Shown here in pieces: positions 15,521 to 24,443 of a stretch of DNA of 64,000 nt (positions are counted from its first letter, which is position 1; each line of letters begins with the position of its first letter). Below the pieces are notes generated by a model, which was given only the letters and a program-made list of their open reading frames with translations, ran no database searches and was not told where the DNA came from. Made by a program: the position numbers and the translations under genes. This stretch comes from CAZIKF01 sp964539825 (GTDB lineage Bacteria > Muiribacteriota > UBA6191): positions 54,943 through 118,942 of the forward strand of contig CAZIKF010000014.1 of NCBI GenBank assembly GCA_964539825.1, in the 5' to 3' direction.

Positions 15521-17752
15521 ATGCTGAAACGTATTCACAAATCAGTTGTGCTGGGATATTCTCCCCAGGTTCTGGCTGGTTTGACCACCCTTCTGGGATT
15601 TACTGTTCTCTTCGGCTGGTTTACCGGTAATGTTTCCCTGACGAAAGTAGATCCCGCTTTTGTTCCCATGCAATTCAATACAGCACTGGGCTTTTTGCTC
15701 TGTGGCACTGGGCTCTTCGCCCTGTGTTTCGGTTGGTACCGGACTGCTGCGATTCTCGGGATTCTACTGGTTGCCCTCGGGGCTCTGACCCTAATTGAGT
15801 ACCTCCTTGGAGTTCAGATTGGTATCGATGAACTCTTCATGAAACATCCTCATGATCCCTTAACTTCCCATCCGGGCCGTATGGCACCCAATACAGCGCT
15901 TTGCTTCCTTTTGAGCGGTAGTTCATTGATTTTTGGAATGGTTGAATACCACAGAACTTCTAAGGGATCCATGATCGCATTGCTGTCTGCTCTAACCCTC
16001 GGTTTGGGAACGGTTTCCTTCTATGGCTACTTCGCTGGAGTCGAAACTGCCTATGGATGGGGGAATCTCACACGTATGGCTCTTCATACTGCCGCTGGAT
16101 TCATCGGCTTTGGGGCTGGCCTCATTGCCTGGGTATGGACCAGGGTACATCCCACACCAGGGATGATACCGCACTGGTTTCCCCAGGTAGCCGCTGTGGC
16201 TTGTGTTTGCATTACGGTCTGTCTCTGGCAGAGTTTTTATGCCCGCGACAACCTGCAGATTAAGAACAGGGTTCTTCAGGCAGAACAGTCCGCAGGTAAG
16301 CTCATTGAGCATGAGATCAAGGTTCAAGTCCACGCTATAGAGAGAATGGCGCGAAGATGGTCAGGACCCGGAGAGAAATCAAGGGAAATGTGGATGGAGG
16401 ATGCCGGGAATTACATCAAGCACATTACAGGAATGTTGGCCATGGCATGGATTGAGCCGTCCGGAAATTCCAGGTGGCTCGCGGGCTCTAGTCCCGTGGC
16501 GGAGTCTACCAGCCTATATTCCCAGTTTGCGCCAATAGTTAGGCAATATTTTCATGAAGCCAGAAACCAAAGAGAGACAACCCTGTCGAGTGTAGTGGGG
16601 AATGCTCAGAAGGAGAGCAAATTCTTTGTCCTTGTTCCCATTTTCAAAGAGGAGCGGTTCCTGGGTATCATCTCGGGAGTGATGGATCTCAATTCCATTC
16701 TGGACGCACTGCTTAAGGACTTTGTTCGGGGCTTTGAACTCAAGCTATACGAGGATGGAAACCTGATCTATGAGCGCGGGGAAGGCACCATGGCAGAATT
16801 ATTCAATGCCAGGGGTAAACTGCATTTGCGAAACCTGGCCTGGAATACCTCAATTGGAATGAGCGCAAAATCCTTAAGATCGGAAGGGTCGCTCTTACCA
16901 ACAATGGCGCTTGTAACAGGAATCTTCATTTCGATGCTCTTTTTCTGGGCTTTGCGCACCTTACGCCGTAGCGAATATCTGGCTCGTGAACTACTCACTG
17001 CCAACCATGACCTGGGAACTCTTTCCACAGAATTAAAGAGATCAAACAAGGATCTTAATGACTTTGCCAAAATCGCCGCGCATGATTTGAAGGCTCCAAT
17101 CCGGTTGATCTGTGGATTTTCAGGACTATTGGAGAAAAACCACAGGGAGGAGTTGAGCCAGGACGGCAAGGAATTTCTTGATCATATCAAGATAGCGGCA
17201 TCGGATATGCAGAATCTTGTCAGTAGTATCCTGGAGTTGGCAGGAGTGGGAGGAGCGAACCGTCCCTTTGAGTCGGTAGATCTCGGAAAGCTCGTGAAGG
17301 AAGCGGCGAAATTGAGAGAAATTCAACTTGAGGAAACCGGGGGGGAAATCGAGATAGGCGTCTTACCGACAGTTTTTGGAGACCCGATTCAGTTGAAACA
17401 AATCTTTCAAAATCTGATTGGAAATGCGATCAAGTACGTTCATGAAGGGGTGGCCCCCAAAATCTTGATCAAAGGTAAAACGGAGGATGTCTCGCAGTCT
17501 CACGATGGTTTGAACCAGAAATTCCATGTCATCAGCATCGAGGATAATGGTATTGGTTTTAATCCAGAGGACACGGAAGAGATTTTTCTTCCTTTCCGTA
17601 GACTGGTTAGTTCGAGTGAATATGAAGGATCGGGGATCGGTCTGGCGACCGTCAAGAGAATCGTGGAACGTCATCAGGGCACAATCAAAGCGCAGAGCAT
17701 TCCCGGGAAAGGATCGACCTTTGAGCTGAGACTACCCTGCAGAGGCTCCTGA
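15521..17752 (+). CDS. Membrane sensor histidine kinase
   Basis: The start is placed at ATG 15521 because TAGGGGG precedes it; the frame opens at 15470. The 743-residue protein has a run of about seven N-terminal hydrophobic helices (to about 235), an extracytoplasmic segment of roughly 200 residues with CHASE-like character, another membrane span near 457-480, then a phytochrome-type kinase core. The DHp helix has FAKIAAHDLKAPIRL with the phospho-acceptor His521. The ATPase domain has NLIGNAIKYV (N box), EDNGIGF (G1), FLPFRRL (F) and GSGIGLATVKRIVERHQG (G2). No receiver domain is attached; the response regulator gene 220 bases downstream is a candidate partner. Confidence 0.92.
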   Translation: MLKRIHKSVVLGYSPQVLAGLTTLLGFTVLFGWFTGNVSLTKVDPAFVPMQFNTALGFLLCGTGLFALCFGWYRTAAILGILLVALGALTLIEYLLGVQIGIDELFMKHPHDPLTSHPGRMAPNTALCFLLSGSSLIFGMVEYHRTSKGSMIALLSALTLGLGTVSFYGYFAGVETAYGWGNLTRMALHTAAGFIGFGAGLIAWVWTRVHPTPGMIPHWFPQVAAVACVCITVCLWQSFYARDNLQIKNRVLQAEQSAGKLIEHEIKVQVHAIERMARRWSGPGEKSREMWMEDAGNYIKHITGMLAMAWIEPSGNSRWLAGSSPVAESTSLYSQFAPIVRQYFHEARNQRETTLSSVVGNAQKESKFFVLVPIFKEERFLGIISGVMDLNSILDALLKDFVRGFELKLYEDGNLIYERGEGTMAELFNARGKLHLRNLAWNTSIGMSAKSLRSEGSLLPTMALVTGIFISMLFFWALRTLRRSEYLARELLTANHDLGTLSTELKRSNKDLNDFAKIAAHDLKAPIRLICGFSGLLEKNHREELSQDGKEFLDHIKIAASDMQNLVSSILELAGVGGANRPFESVDLGKLVKEAAKLREIQLEETGGEIEIGVLPTVFGDPIQLKQIFQNLIGNAIKYVHEGVAPKILIKGKTEDVSQSHDGLNQKFHVISIEDNGIGFNPEDTEEIFLPFRRLVSSSEYEGSGIGLATVKRIVERHQGTIKAQSIPGKGSTFELRLPCRGS

Positions 17753-17972
17753 GACTGGGACTATGAAGGGCTAAGCGGTGTAGTCACTGCGTTGCCAGGT
17801 GGTTGACCACTGGTGATTCCAGACCCCCCTCTAAGTTGAGCAATGGAATCAAACAGTTTCGAATTTAAGGAGAATTGGGACAAATGACTTCACTTTGGGT
17901 TTATAATAAAAGCCGTTTCACTAAGTCGGTCCAAAGTTACGGTTTTTTTATGTACATCTACGAAGGCAGATC

Positions 17973-18572
17973 ATGACTTCGACGGTTCTAATGGTCGATG
18001 ATGAGCCTTCGATCTTAAGTCTCTACGGTGTTATTCTTACAAGAGCTGGTGTTCCATCTATAAGGACAACCAATGTTACGACCGCTCTCAATGAGCTCAG
18101 ACACTCCGAAATCGCATTGATCATTTCAGATCAGGAAATGCCAGCTATGAAAGGGCTCCAGCTTCTTGAAGAGGCAAAGGAGATTTCACCCGAGACTATC
18201 CGAATCATGCTCACTGGTCATCCTTCCGAATCCCTGGCGATAGATGCCATTAACCTGGCTGCTGTCCACAGGTTTCTGGTGAAACCAGTCAAATCCAAAG
18301 AATTCCTTGAGATCGTCCAAAAAGGCTTAGAGCAATACGGATTCACCTCTAACAAGAGTTCGGCAAGTGAATTGAAAGAAATCAGGATAGAGCTTGCCCA
18401 GTTGGTAAGTGGAATGGTCTTATCAAGAGAGTTGAAAACAGAATCTGGCGTGCTGCTCCTGCCAAAAAACGCTGAACTCTCTGTAAACCGGATCTCTTTG
18501 ATAAAAAACCATCAAGAACGGGATCCTATCTTCGGAGAGATCTTCATTCATGAACCGAGTAAGAAGGTATAG
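17973..18572 (+). CDS. Response regulator with small C-terminal output domain
   Basis: Residues 3-120 form a receiver: acidic pair at 9-11, phospho-acceptor Asp53 in IISDQEMP, Thr in MLTGH and Lys in LVKPVKS. The C-terminal 60 residues (LVSGMVLSRELKTESGVLLLPKNAELS) resemble the small domain that often precedes HD-GYP or HDOD modules in RpfG-like proteins, but no HD domain follows, so this 199-residue protein may act by protein contact. It lies downstream of the 15521 kinase on the same strand and converges on the next gene, with 30 bases between stops. Confidence 0.85.
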   Translation: MTSTVLMVDDEPSILSLYGVILTRAGVPSIRTTNVTTALNELRHSEIALIISDQEMPAMKGLQLLEEAKEISPETIRIMLTGHPSESLAIDAINLAAVHRFLVKPVKSKEFLEIVQKGLEQYGFTSNKSSASELKEIRIELAQLVSGMVLSRELKTESGVLLLPKNAELSVNRISLIKNHQERDPIFGEIFIHEPSKKV

Positions 18573-18602
18573 CAAGAGTGAAATCAGGTTTTTCGCGAGT
18601 TT

Positions 18603-20144
18603 CTACTCCCTGTTCAAGACCTCACCAACCGCTTCAAGTACTCTACTGCGTGACAGGGGCTTTTCTAACAAAGTAATCCCTGGAAGTAAATGACCTTTCT
18701 CGTCAGTTAAGCCTTCTTTGACAATATCATGGTCAGCGAATCCGCTCATATAGATTACCTTAAGATCTGGGGATAAATCTCTTAATTGTCTGGCTACTTC
18801 AACCCCTGATCTTTGCGGCATTACTATGTCGGTTAACAGTAAATCGATTTCAGATCTATTTTCTTTAAATACGAACTCAGCTTCTTCTACATCTGAAGTT
18901 TTTAAAACCGTGTATCCAGACATTTCAAGAACTTTGGATACAAAACCCAGGACCGTGATCTGATCGTCTAGAACCAGTATAGTACCGGAATTTTGCCCAG
19001 TGATGGCTTTTTCTTCTGTTTTAGAGCACAGTTGCTTCTCTTCTGTGACCGGGGTAGGGAAGAACACCCGAAAAGTAGTTCCCACCCCAAGTTGGGACTG
19101 GAGCCAGATTCCCCCTCCAGACTGCTTTAGAAGCCCGTAAACACTGGAGAGTCCCAGTCCGGTCCCGGTACCCTGGTCTTTGGTGGTAAAAAAGGGCTCA
19201 AACACCCTCCTTGATGTCTCTTCGTCCATGCCGATTCCATTATCTACAAACTTCACCTCTGTGTAGGTTCCTGGCTCCAGGTCAAGATTAAAGGTTGACT
19301 CATCGATATCTACAACTAAAGTACCTGTTTCGATGATGAGCTTACCCTTTTCCGTAATTGCATCAAAAGCATTGAGAATCAAGTTCGTCAGAATCTGTTC
19401 GACCTGCCCTGCATCAAAGTAAATGGGTGGAACTTCTGAATTCAGTGAACTCACAATCTGGATTTTGCCAGAGGTTAAAACCGCTGTAATAGAGACCACC
19501 TTTTCGATGATCTCTTTGATATTAAGAACCGAGGGACTTAAGAATTTCTTTCTGCTGAAGGCAACAAGTTGCTCCGAGAGTCTTCCCGCGCTATCAGCAG
19601 CATCACTGACCTCCTGAAGAAATCCTCTCTCTTCTGAACTCTCGGGCAAAGAATCAAGACAAAGTTCTACATAACCTGAAATCACAGTGAGAAAATTATT
19701 TAAATCGTGGGCAATTCCCCCGGCAAGTCTTCCAATGGATTCCATTTTCTGGGTCTGCTGCATTTTCTCCGCGATCTGGCGGGTCTCTGTGGAATCAAAG
19801 GCGATGCCATATCTAAGCCCGTTCTTTCCTACGTATGCTCCCCATGACAGCCATTTATAGGTGCCATCCTTACACAGGTAACGATTTTCAAAACGAGCTG
19901 TGACTCCCCCGGTTTTCAGATGTTCCACCTGTGCTTCCGTACGGGGAACATCATCCGGGTGGATAAATTCAAGAAAAGATTTGGATTTTAACTCCTCCAG
20001 GGTGAATCCCAGTGTTTTTTCAAATGCGGGATTCAAGACCTTGAAATACCCATCGTCTGAAACGATGCACATCAGGTCCCTGGAGGTATTGAAGAGATCA
20101 AAAACCCGCGAGCGAATATTTTCCTCGGTCTTGATTTCTACCAT
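18603..20144 (-). CDS. PAS hybrid histidine kinase/response regulator (CckA-like)
   Basis: The 513-residue cytosolic protein has a PAS domain (about 12-125), a DHp helix with GGIAHDLNNFLTVISGY (His146), an ATPase domain with NLILNAFDAI, DNGIGM, FEPFFTTK and GTGLGLSSVYG, and a C-terminal receiver with Asp439 in LLLTDIVMP. This is the common CckA-type arrangement without membrane anchor. AAGG lies seven bases before the ATG. The receiver gene 20175-20582 ends 30 bases upstream on the same strand, so a small phosphorelay encoded by one operon is likely. Confidence 0.92.
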   Translation of the reverse strand: MVEIKTEENIRSRVFDLFNTSRDLMCIVSDDGYFKVLNPAFEKTLGFTLEELKSKSFLEFIHPDDVPRTEAQVEHLKTGGVTARFENRYLCKDGTYKWLSWGAYVGKNGLRYGIAFDSTETRQIAEKMQQTQKMESIGRLAGGIAHDLNNFLTVISGYVELCLDSLPESSEERGFLQEVSDAADSAGRLSEQLVAFSRKKFLSPSVLNIKEIIEKVVSITAVLTSGKIQIVSSLNSEVPPIYFDAGQVEQILTNLILNAFDAITEKGKLIIETGTLVVDIDESTFNLDLEPGTYTEVKFVDNGIGMDEETSRRVFEPFFTTKDQGTGTGLGLSSVYGLLKQSGGGIWLQSQLGVGTTFRVFFPTPVTEEKQLCSKTEEKAITGQNSGTILVLDDQITVLGFVSKVLEMSGYTVLKTSDVEEAEFVFKENRSEIDLLLTDIVMPQRSGVEVARQLRDLSPDLKVIYMSGFADHDIVKEGLTDEKGHLLPGITLLEKPLSRSRVLEAVGEVLNRE

Positions 20145-20174
20145 TGGGACCTTGAATCCATAAAAATGACCCTT

Positions 20175-20582
20175 CTATTGTTCTAAAACGGATTTGACTC
20201 TGGCCAGAAAATTCTTGGGTTTGAAGGAGGACTTGGTAATAAAACCTGCGACACCTGAATCAATGGATTCCTGAACAACCTCCGGTGAACTATCCCCGGT
20301 GAGCATCAACATCTTGATTCTCCGAGGCTGGAGCCTTTTCGCGAGCTTAACCCCCGAGAAATTTGGCATATTTACGTCTGAAATGACGAGATCTACATCT
20401 TGTTTACCCAGTAAAGAGAGAGCGTGAAAAGCGTCCTGTGCTACTTCGACGTGATAGCCGGCTCGTTCCAATACGGCGGACAACATCATGAGGATCTTTT
20501 CCTCATCATCCACAACCAAAATAACCTTGTTACCGTTTTCGTCCAATTTCGTTCCTTCACCAAGGATTATGGTCAACTCCAA
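20175..20582 (-). CDS. Single-domain receiver (CheY-like)
   Basis: The protein is essentially one receiver domain: VVDDEE, Asp69 in LVISDVNMP, MLTGD and Lys117 in FITKSSF. There is no output domain, so it probably shuttles phosphate or binds a target. The start is uncertain: frame-opening codons are all TTG; the TTG at 20546, with GAAGGA six bases upstream, would begin right at the domain (123 residues). It lies between a metallo-beta-lactamase gene and the hybrid kinase, all on the minus strand. Confidence 0.85.
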   Translation of the reverse strand: MELTIILGEGTKLDENGNKVILVVDDEEKILMMLSAVLERAGYHVEVAQDAFHALSLLGKQDVDLVISDVNMPNFSGVKLAKRLQPRRIKMLMLTGDSSPEVVQESIDSGVAGFITKSSFKPKNFLARVKSVLEQ

Positions 20583-20680
20583 TCCTTAGTTTTAACCCGG
20601 AAATTCTACCGTAGAATCTTCAATCCTGTCTTCTCTTGTTTTGAATTCAGACGGTCACTTTCGCTACCAGGTCTGTTCCT

Positions 20681-21550
20681 TCAGGTCTGCTCCATCCATT
20701 GGAGACATTTTTCCATCTGTTCTGCCGCCTCCTCAAAGCTGCCGGACCAGGAATTTCCGTGTCCTGGTAGCAGAAACTGGAAGGGGAAGGAAGCCAGCCT
20801 TCTCATGGAATGCTTCAGTTCATCCCAGGAATACCAGCAAGCACCCTTAAAGGCGTGGAAATGCCGCAGGGAATTCGAAAAAGCAAGGTGATCACCGGAG
20901 AAGAGAAACCGGTCCTGGTACAAGAAAACGATTGATCCTTCCGTATGCCCTGGTACCGGGATGATCTTGAGATCAGGATTAAGTTGCACAGGCTCCTTCG
21001 CCTCAAGAACTATCTCAATACCTTCAAGTTTTCCCAGGTCGCCTCTATGGATCAGGCGCTCGCATCCAAAGTGCTTTTGAAATTTTTCGTGATCGCCAAC
21101 ATCATCAATATGAGTGAGCAGCATGGTCTTGATTCCACCGAGCTTCTCGATATTTCTAACCAGCGGAGCGGCAAACCGAGGCGAATCAATGAGCATATTC
21201 CCATAATCGCTACTGATGAAATAACTGGCAGCACCAAAGGAATTTTCAATGTGGTAGCCACAGTGATAAACATTCTCACGGATAGGATGAGGAAAACTAT
21301 GTACAGCTTCCTTTAGTAAGGGACTTTTCTCAAGCATTCCAATGGACGCGGTAGGACATGCCACAAGTGCCTGTGCAGTCCGTAAAATCTCCCCATCTCC
21401 TTCGGGTTGCTGAGTCACCGCCGATTGATCCCCAACTCGGGCAAATACCTCAGGTGCCATCCAACGGCAGGTATTACAATCAATACAGGTGGAATCCACA
21501 AAGAAATTTCCAGCTACATTCTCGGCGCGACTCTTATCAAAGGAACCCAT
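20681..21550 (-). CDS. Ferredoxin-metallo-beta-lactamase fusion hydrolase
   Basis: Residues 1-75 carry a ferredoxin-like cluster motif: CIDCNTC (Cys22, 25, 28) and CP at 65-66, enough for one 4Fe-4S cluster. Residues 85-289 are a metallo-beta-lactamase fold with a THIDDVGDH metal site, GHTEGS, FSGDHL and LPGHGNS, i.e. a complete glyoxalase-II-like dinuclear site. This fusion is known in cyanobacteria and plants but its substrate is not settled. TAGGA lies seven bases upstream of the ATG. The gene is followed by the CheY-like gene after 98 bases. Redox-sensed hydrolase activity is an inference. Confidence 0.88.
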   Translation of the reverse strand: MGSFDKSRAENVAGNFFVDSTCIDCNTCRWMAPEVFARVGDQSAVTQQPEGDGEILRTAQALVACPTASIGMLEKSPLLKEAVHSFPHPIRENVYHCGYHIENSFGAASYFISSDYGNMLIDSPRFAAPLVRNIEKLGGIKTMLLTHIDDVGDHEKFQKHFGCERLIHRGDLGKLEGIEIVLEAKEPVQLNPDLKIIPVPGHTEGSIVFLYQDRFLFSGDHLAFSNSLRHFHAFKGACWYSWDELKHSMRRLASFPFQFLLPGHGNSWSGSFEEAAEQMEKCLQWMEQT

Positions 21551-21587
21551 ATCCCCATCCTACACGCCCCGCAAGGAGCCAGCCAAT

Positions 21588-21716
21588 GAATGTCATTCTG
21601 AAAGAATTTGTATTGAATGTGTTTTATTTTTGGTCTATACCGTGAGAGGTACTTCGATCAGGGTAATTTCAGCAAGGGATATGACATCGAAAGAAAGGAA
21701 GATCTATGGTTGCTAA
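21588..21716 (+). pseudogene. brnT: Remnant of a BrnT-type toxin gene (C-terminal half only)
   Basis: The frame reads VLFLVYTVRGTSIRVISARD, then MTSKERKIYGC and stop, which matches the C-terminal half of BrnT ribonuclease toxins (VVYTVRG, IRVISAR, KERxxY). The N-terminal half with the WDxxKxxxNxxKHG motif is absent: upstream the frame runs antisense into the 20681-21550 gene. The end overlaps the antitoxin start by 11 bases, as expected for a brnTA operon. So the toxin looks truncated and inactive. Confidence 0.75.
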
Positions 21717-21981
21717 GAAAAAAATACCTGAGTTCAAGACTGAAGAAGAAGAGAAGGAGTTCTGGGCATCCCACGATTCTACCGACTATATAGAATGGGA
21801 GGGTGCTCAACATGTGGTTTTCCCAAACCTGAAACCCTCTCTTAAGACCATCTCACTGCGCTTGCCAGAATCCTTGTTAGCAGCAATTAAATCTTTAGCC
21901 CATCAAAAGGATGTACCCTATCAATCACTAATGAAGATTTACTTATCGGAGAGAATTGAACAAGAACTGCGCGAGAAATAG
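21706..21981 (+). CDS. brnA: CopG/BrnA-family antitoxin
   Basis: The 91-residue protein starts IPEFKTEEEEKEFW, then DSTDYIEWEGA, VVFPNLKPS, KTISLRLPESLL and DVPYQSLMKIYLSERI. These are the hallmarks of the CopG_antitoxin (BrnA-like) family: an N-terminal toxin-binding arm and a C-terminal ribbon-helix-helix DNA-binding domain. AAAGGAAG five bases upstream is a good ribosome binding site and lies within the toxin remnant. With brnT truncated, it is an orphan antitoxin; it may still repress its own promoter or neutralise a toxin elsewhere. Confidence 0.88.
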   Translation: MVAKKKIPEFKTEEEEKEFWASHDSTDYIEWEGAQHVVFPNLKPSLKTISLRLPESLLAAIKSLAHQKDVPYQSLMKIYLSERIEQELREK

Positions 21982-22141
21982 TGAGAGCCGGAATCCTCAT
22001 CAGGGTTGAAGTGTCCAGGGCCACAGCGTACCGACCACAGAATTGGTTTGATCATTTCCTAATTCCATCAAGAACCTCAACAAAAGCGAAAGCCGATCAA
22101 AGAGAGGCAAGAGTAAGAAAGCAAAAAAACAGAAGAAAACC

Positions 22142-22305
22142 GTGATGCGAGGGCTGGTGCGTGGTGAGGTTTTGAGGATTCAGGAGTAGTACATGGGGGT
22201 GGTTCGTGCGAAGGAGGTAGCATCGCTACCTTCGCCAAAGGAACCGCTTCCAGGTGCTGCTCATGGAGCCTCAAAAGCTCATCAAAGCACCAGTCCTCGC
22301 ATCAC
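22142..22305. repeat. 164-bp imperfect palindrome (large hairpin element)
   Basis: The arms start GTGATGCGAGG at 22142 and end with its complement at 22305, with the symmetry centre at GGTAGC-ATC-GCTACC (22216-22230). Three quarters or more of the ~80 positions per arm pair, including GCTGGTGC/GCACCAG, TTTTGAGG/CCTCAAAA and GCGAAGG/CCTTCGC. It begins exactly at the stop codon of the minus-strand exonuclease and fills most of the 320 bases after the antitoxin gene. No target-site duplication or coding capacity is evident. Confidence 0.85.
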
Positions 22306-23210
22306 AACTGAAAAGCGGTCTGGGCCAGTTCGTCGAGGCTTAGATTCTTCTTGAAGCGATCCTCGGGAGGAACTTCAAAAAATTTGGCGGGATTTGGATC
22401 TTTGCCGGCATAGATGCTTTCAATCATCCAGGTCTTAAGCTCGGAGGCTTCCTCAAGATCGGTTCGTTTCTCCCATACCTTCATCCCCACATTCCAGCGA
22501 AATCTACGCTCCTTTAGGAGATCCTTGGTCTCAAAGGGGGCTTTGAAGGCCCGGATGAGCACCTCGGGTTCCTGGGCATTTCGATTTAGAGTTTCCAGGT
22601 AAGGGTGTCCGTTCAAGTCGGATTCAAATCCAAGTAGATTTACCGCAGCTTTTACGTCGGTCAAAGCCCTGTGCGGAGTATAGAAAAAGCCATGTTCCAT
22701 ACAAAGATGCGGAAGGCTTGCACAGGAACATCCTTCTCTACGCCAGGGAACCTGGGACATGGAGCATCCCCAGATCTTTTCCTTACTCACCTCTAGAATC
22801 GGATCCAGGAATCCTCTGTCGAAAATGGCATTATGCGCCAGGATCAGACTGGAATCTTCGAAAATTCTATAAACCTTTTCCCATGCAATTTTCTCACCCT
22901 GTACCATCTCAGTGCTGATCCCGGTGAGCTTAGTGATCTCTGGAGGCACTGGTCCTCCAGGGTCCTGGAAGGATTCATACTCCGAGATGATCTCCACGAT
23001 TTGACCGTTACGAGAATCGAACTCAAATGTCAGAATTCCTATTTCAATGATTTTATGAATCGCTGGATCAAGGCCGGTAGTTTCTAAATCCACATAGCTT
23101 GCCCTGACCAGTTCGGCGTTTTCATTCCTGGGATGAGTGGGAATGTCGCCATGAAACCTTTTGAGAAGAATAGTTTCACCATCTTTAGAATGTTTCAGTG
23201 CTTTTAGCAT
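22302..23210 (-). CDS. DEDDh 3'-5' exonuclease (DnaQ-like) with C-terminal extension
   Basis: The frame opens at 23291, but ATG 23210 is preceded by AGGAG and starts MLKALKHSKD, so the product is 302 residues. Exonuclease motifs are DLETTGLD (Exo I), HNAIFDRGF (Exo II) and HRALTDVKA (Exo III, DEDDh). The last ~90 residues, FRWNVGMKVWEKR and following, are an extra domain resembling that found in some bacterial DnaQ-like proteins. The substrate could be DNA 3' ends in repair. It follows the GH32-like gene by 61 bases on the same strand. It is the second DEDDh exonuclease in the window; it is not closely similar to the first. Confidence 0.88.
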   Translation of the reverse strand: MLKALKHSKDGETILLKRFHGDIPTHPRNENAELVRASYVDLETTGLDPAIHKIIEIGILTFEFDSRNGQIVEIISEYESFQDPGGPVPPEITKLTGISTEMVQGEKIAWEKVYRIFEDSSLILAHNAIFDRGFLDPILEVSKEKIWGCSMSQVPWRREGCSCASLPHLCMEHGFFYTPHRALTDVKAAVNLLGFESDLNGHPYLETLNRNAQEPEVLIRAFKAPFETKDLLKERRFRWNVGMKVWEKRTDLEEASELKTWMIESIYAGKDPNPAKFFEVPPEDRFKKNLSLDELAQTAFQL

Positions 23211-23271
23211 TGTGACTCCTGTCAGTGCAATCCAGTATAAGTGTATGGGTTTAGGACCTTGATTTCCAGTT

Positions 23272-24264
23272 TCAAGGGGCGAAATCGGCAATAACCCGGT
23301 CTGAGTCCAGGTTCATAGGAATTGGGTGGGAAAGTCTGGCTATGAAATCAGACTTCTCATCAAAGTTTAGCCATCCAATTGCCATGTAGCGATCTCGCAG
23401 GAAAGTGGCCATCCGAACGGAATAAAGGTTCTCTCCATTGCCCAGTACGATGCCGGTTTGATTTGCAGGTCGATAGGACCCATATAAATCTTCACTTACA
23501 TAGCAATGAAGTCCCGATGTAGGTGTCCTGATTTTTGCGAAATCCGGATGATAACAGCGGTCCCAGGTGGAGAAAAACAGGTAATACAGCCCCTTGTAAT
23601 GCAGAATTTGCGGGGTTTCAAGTTCATCGTAGTGGCCCGGTGCGAATAATGGTGGCTGGATTTCCCAGTCGATGAGATTTTGGGAGCGCGCCAGCCCGAT
23701 GCAGCCGTTATACAGTCCCGGTGGATTGGACCTTGCTGAGAATATCATGATCCAGTCTTCGCTCTGCGGGTCCTTGAAGATGTAGGGATCTCTCCAGGTG
23801 GGGGGATTGCCCACCTCATTTTGTTCTTCTCCGGTAGTATCGTAGAGTTCCGGGTCATGAGGCAATATGGGCTGCTCGGAAACCCGCTCAAAATTCATCA
23901 GATCAGTGGATATAGCCAGGCCAATATTCTGTTTCCAGAATTCACCGGTATGCCTTCCCGTATAAAATAGGTAATACTGTCCACCATAGTGCAGAGTGAA
24001 CCCGGTCCATAGTGCCATTGAATCCCATGTACCTGGCTTTCCCGGGCTTAAGATCGTCCCTTGTTGTTCCCATTGGTAAAGGTCATCAGAGACTGCATGA
24101 CCGATAGAGACGGCATTATGGTGTCTTAGATCATGATTACCATCACGGGCAGCCTGTAGATAGAAGGCATGAACACGCTCCTCGATTGCCATGAACCAAG
24201 GATCCCAGAGGTACATTCCGGCAGGCGCGTAATGAGAATCTGTATCGGACGTTTTAGACTCCAT
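23272..24264 (-). CDS. GH32-like five-bladed beta-propeller protein
   Basis: The 330-residue protein lacks a signal peptide. It has the layout of clan GH-J/GH43-like propellers: YLWDPWF near residue 20 in the place of the nucleophile motif (WMNDPNG in GH32), WTGFTLHYGGQYYLFYTG, WRDPYIFKD (the RDP transition-state motif), and ELETPQIL in the position of the EC acid/base motif. So the three acidic positions of GH32 appear to have counterparts, but the substrate (fructoside or other) cannot be read. There is no strong ribosome binding site. It is probably co-transcribed with the exonuclease gene behind it. Confidence 0.75.
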   Translation of the reverse strand: MESKTSDTDSHYAPAGMYLWDPWFMAIEERVHAFYLQAARDGNHDLRHHNAVSIGHAVSDDLYQWEQQGTILSPGKPGTWDSMALWTGFTLHYGGQYYLFYTGRHTGEFWKQNIGLAISTDLMNFERVSEQPILPHDPELYDTTGEEQNEVGNPPTWRDPYIFKDPQSEDWIMIFSARSNPPGLYNGCIGLARSQNLIDWEIQPPLFAPGHYDELETPQILHYKGLYYLFFSTWDRCYHPDFAKIRTPTSGLHCYVSEDLYGSYRPANQTGIVLGNGENLYSVRMATFLRDRYMAIGWLNFDEKSDFIARLSHPIPMNLDSDRVIADFAP

Positions 24265-24388
24265 AAAAATCAGGATTTGATAATACGTTGGGAGAATCTA
24301 ATTATCAACGTAGGAAATCTGAATCAATTGGAACAATGGAAACAAGTGAAGCAACTGAATGAAAAATGAATCGCCCTGAGTTTAGAGC

Positions 24389-24416
24389 TTGACGAAACCT
24401 CTTTCATCCATAAAAT
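24389..24416 (+). promoter_or_regulatory. Sigma-70-type promoter for the 24444 gene
   Basis: TTGACG at 24389-24394 and TAAAAT at 24411-24416 with a 16-base spacer, each one mismatch from consensus, 28 bases before the start. Upstream, TTGATAAT (24277-24284) and ATTATCAA (24301-24308) form a perfect inverted repeat in the divergent region. Confidence 0.5.
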
Positions 24417-24443
24417 ATTCGAAATCAAAGATTGGTGGGAAAA

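Noticed and set aside
15695..15715. TGGCAC inside the sensor kinase gene as a further sigma-54 promoter
   Set aside because: The GC at the right distance is missing and there is no enhancer pair upstream.
17795..17812. Hairpin CCAGGTGGT-TG-ACCACTGG as terminator of the sensor kinase
   Set aside because: The stem is good, but no T-tract follows; function unclear.
17875..17907. Promoter with TATAAT at 17902 before the response regulator
   Set aside because: The TATAAT is perfect, but the nearest TTG-type -35 is 21 bases away; I cannot call a full promoter.
22142..22305. Integron attC site
   Set aside because: The size is in range, but the conserved outer GTTRRRY and RYYYAAC boxes are missing and no integrase or cassette array is near.
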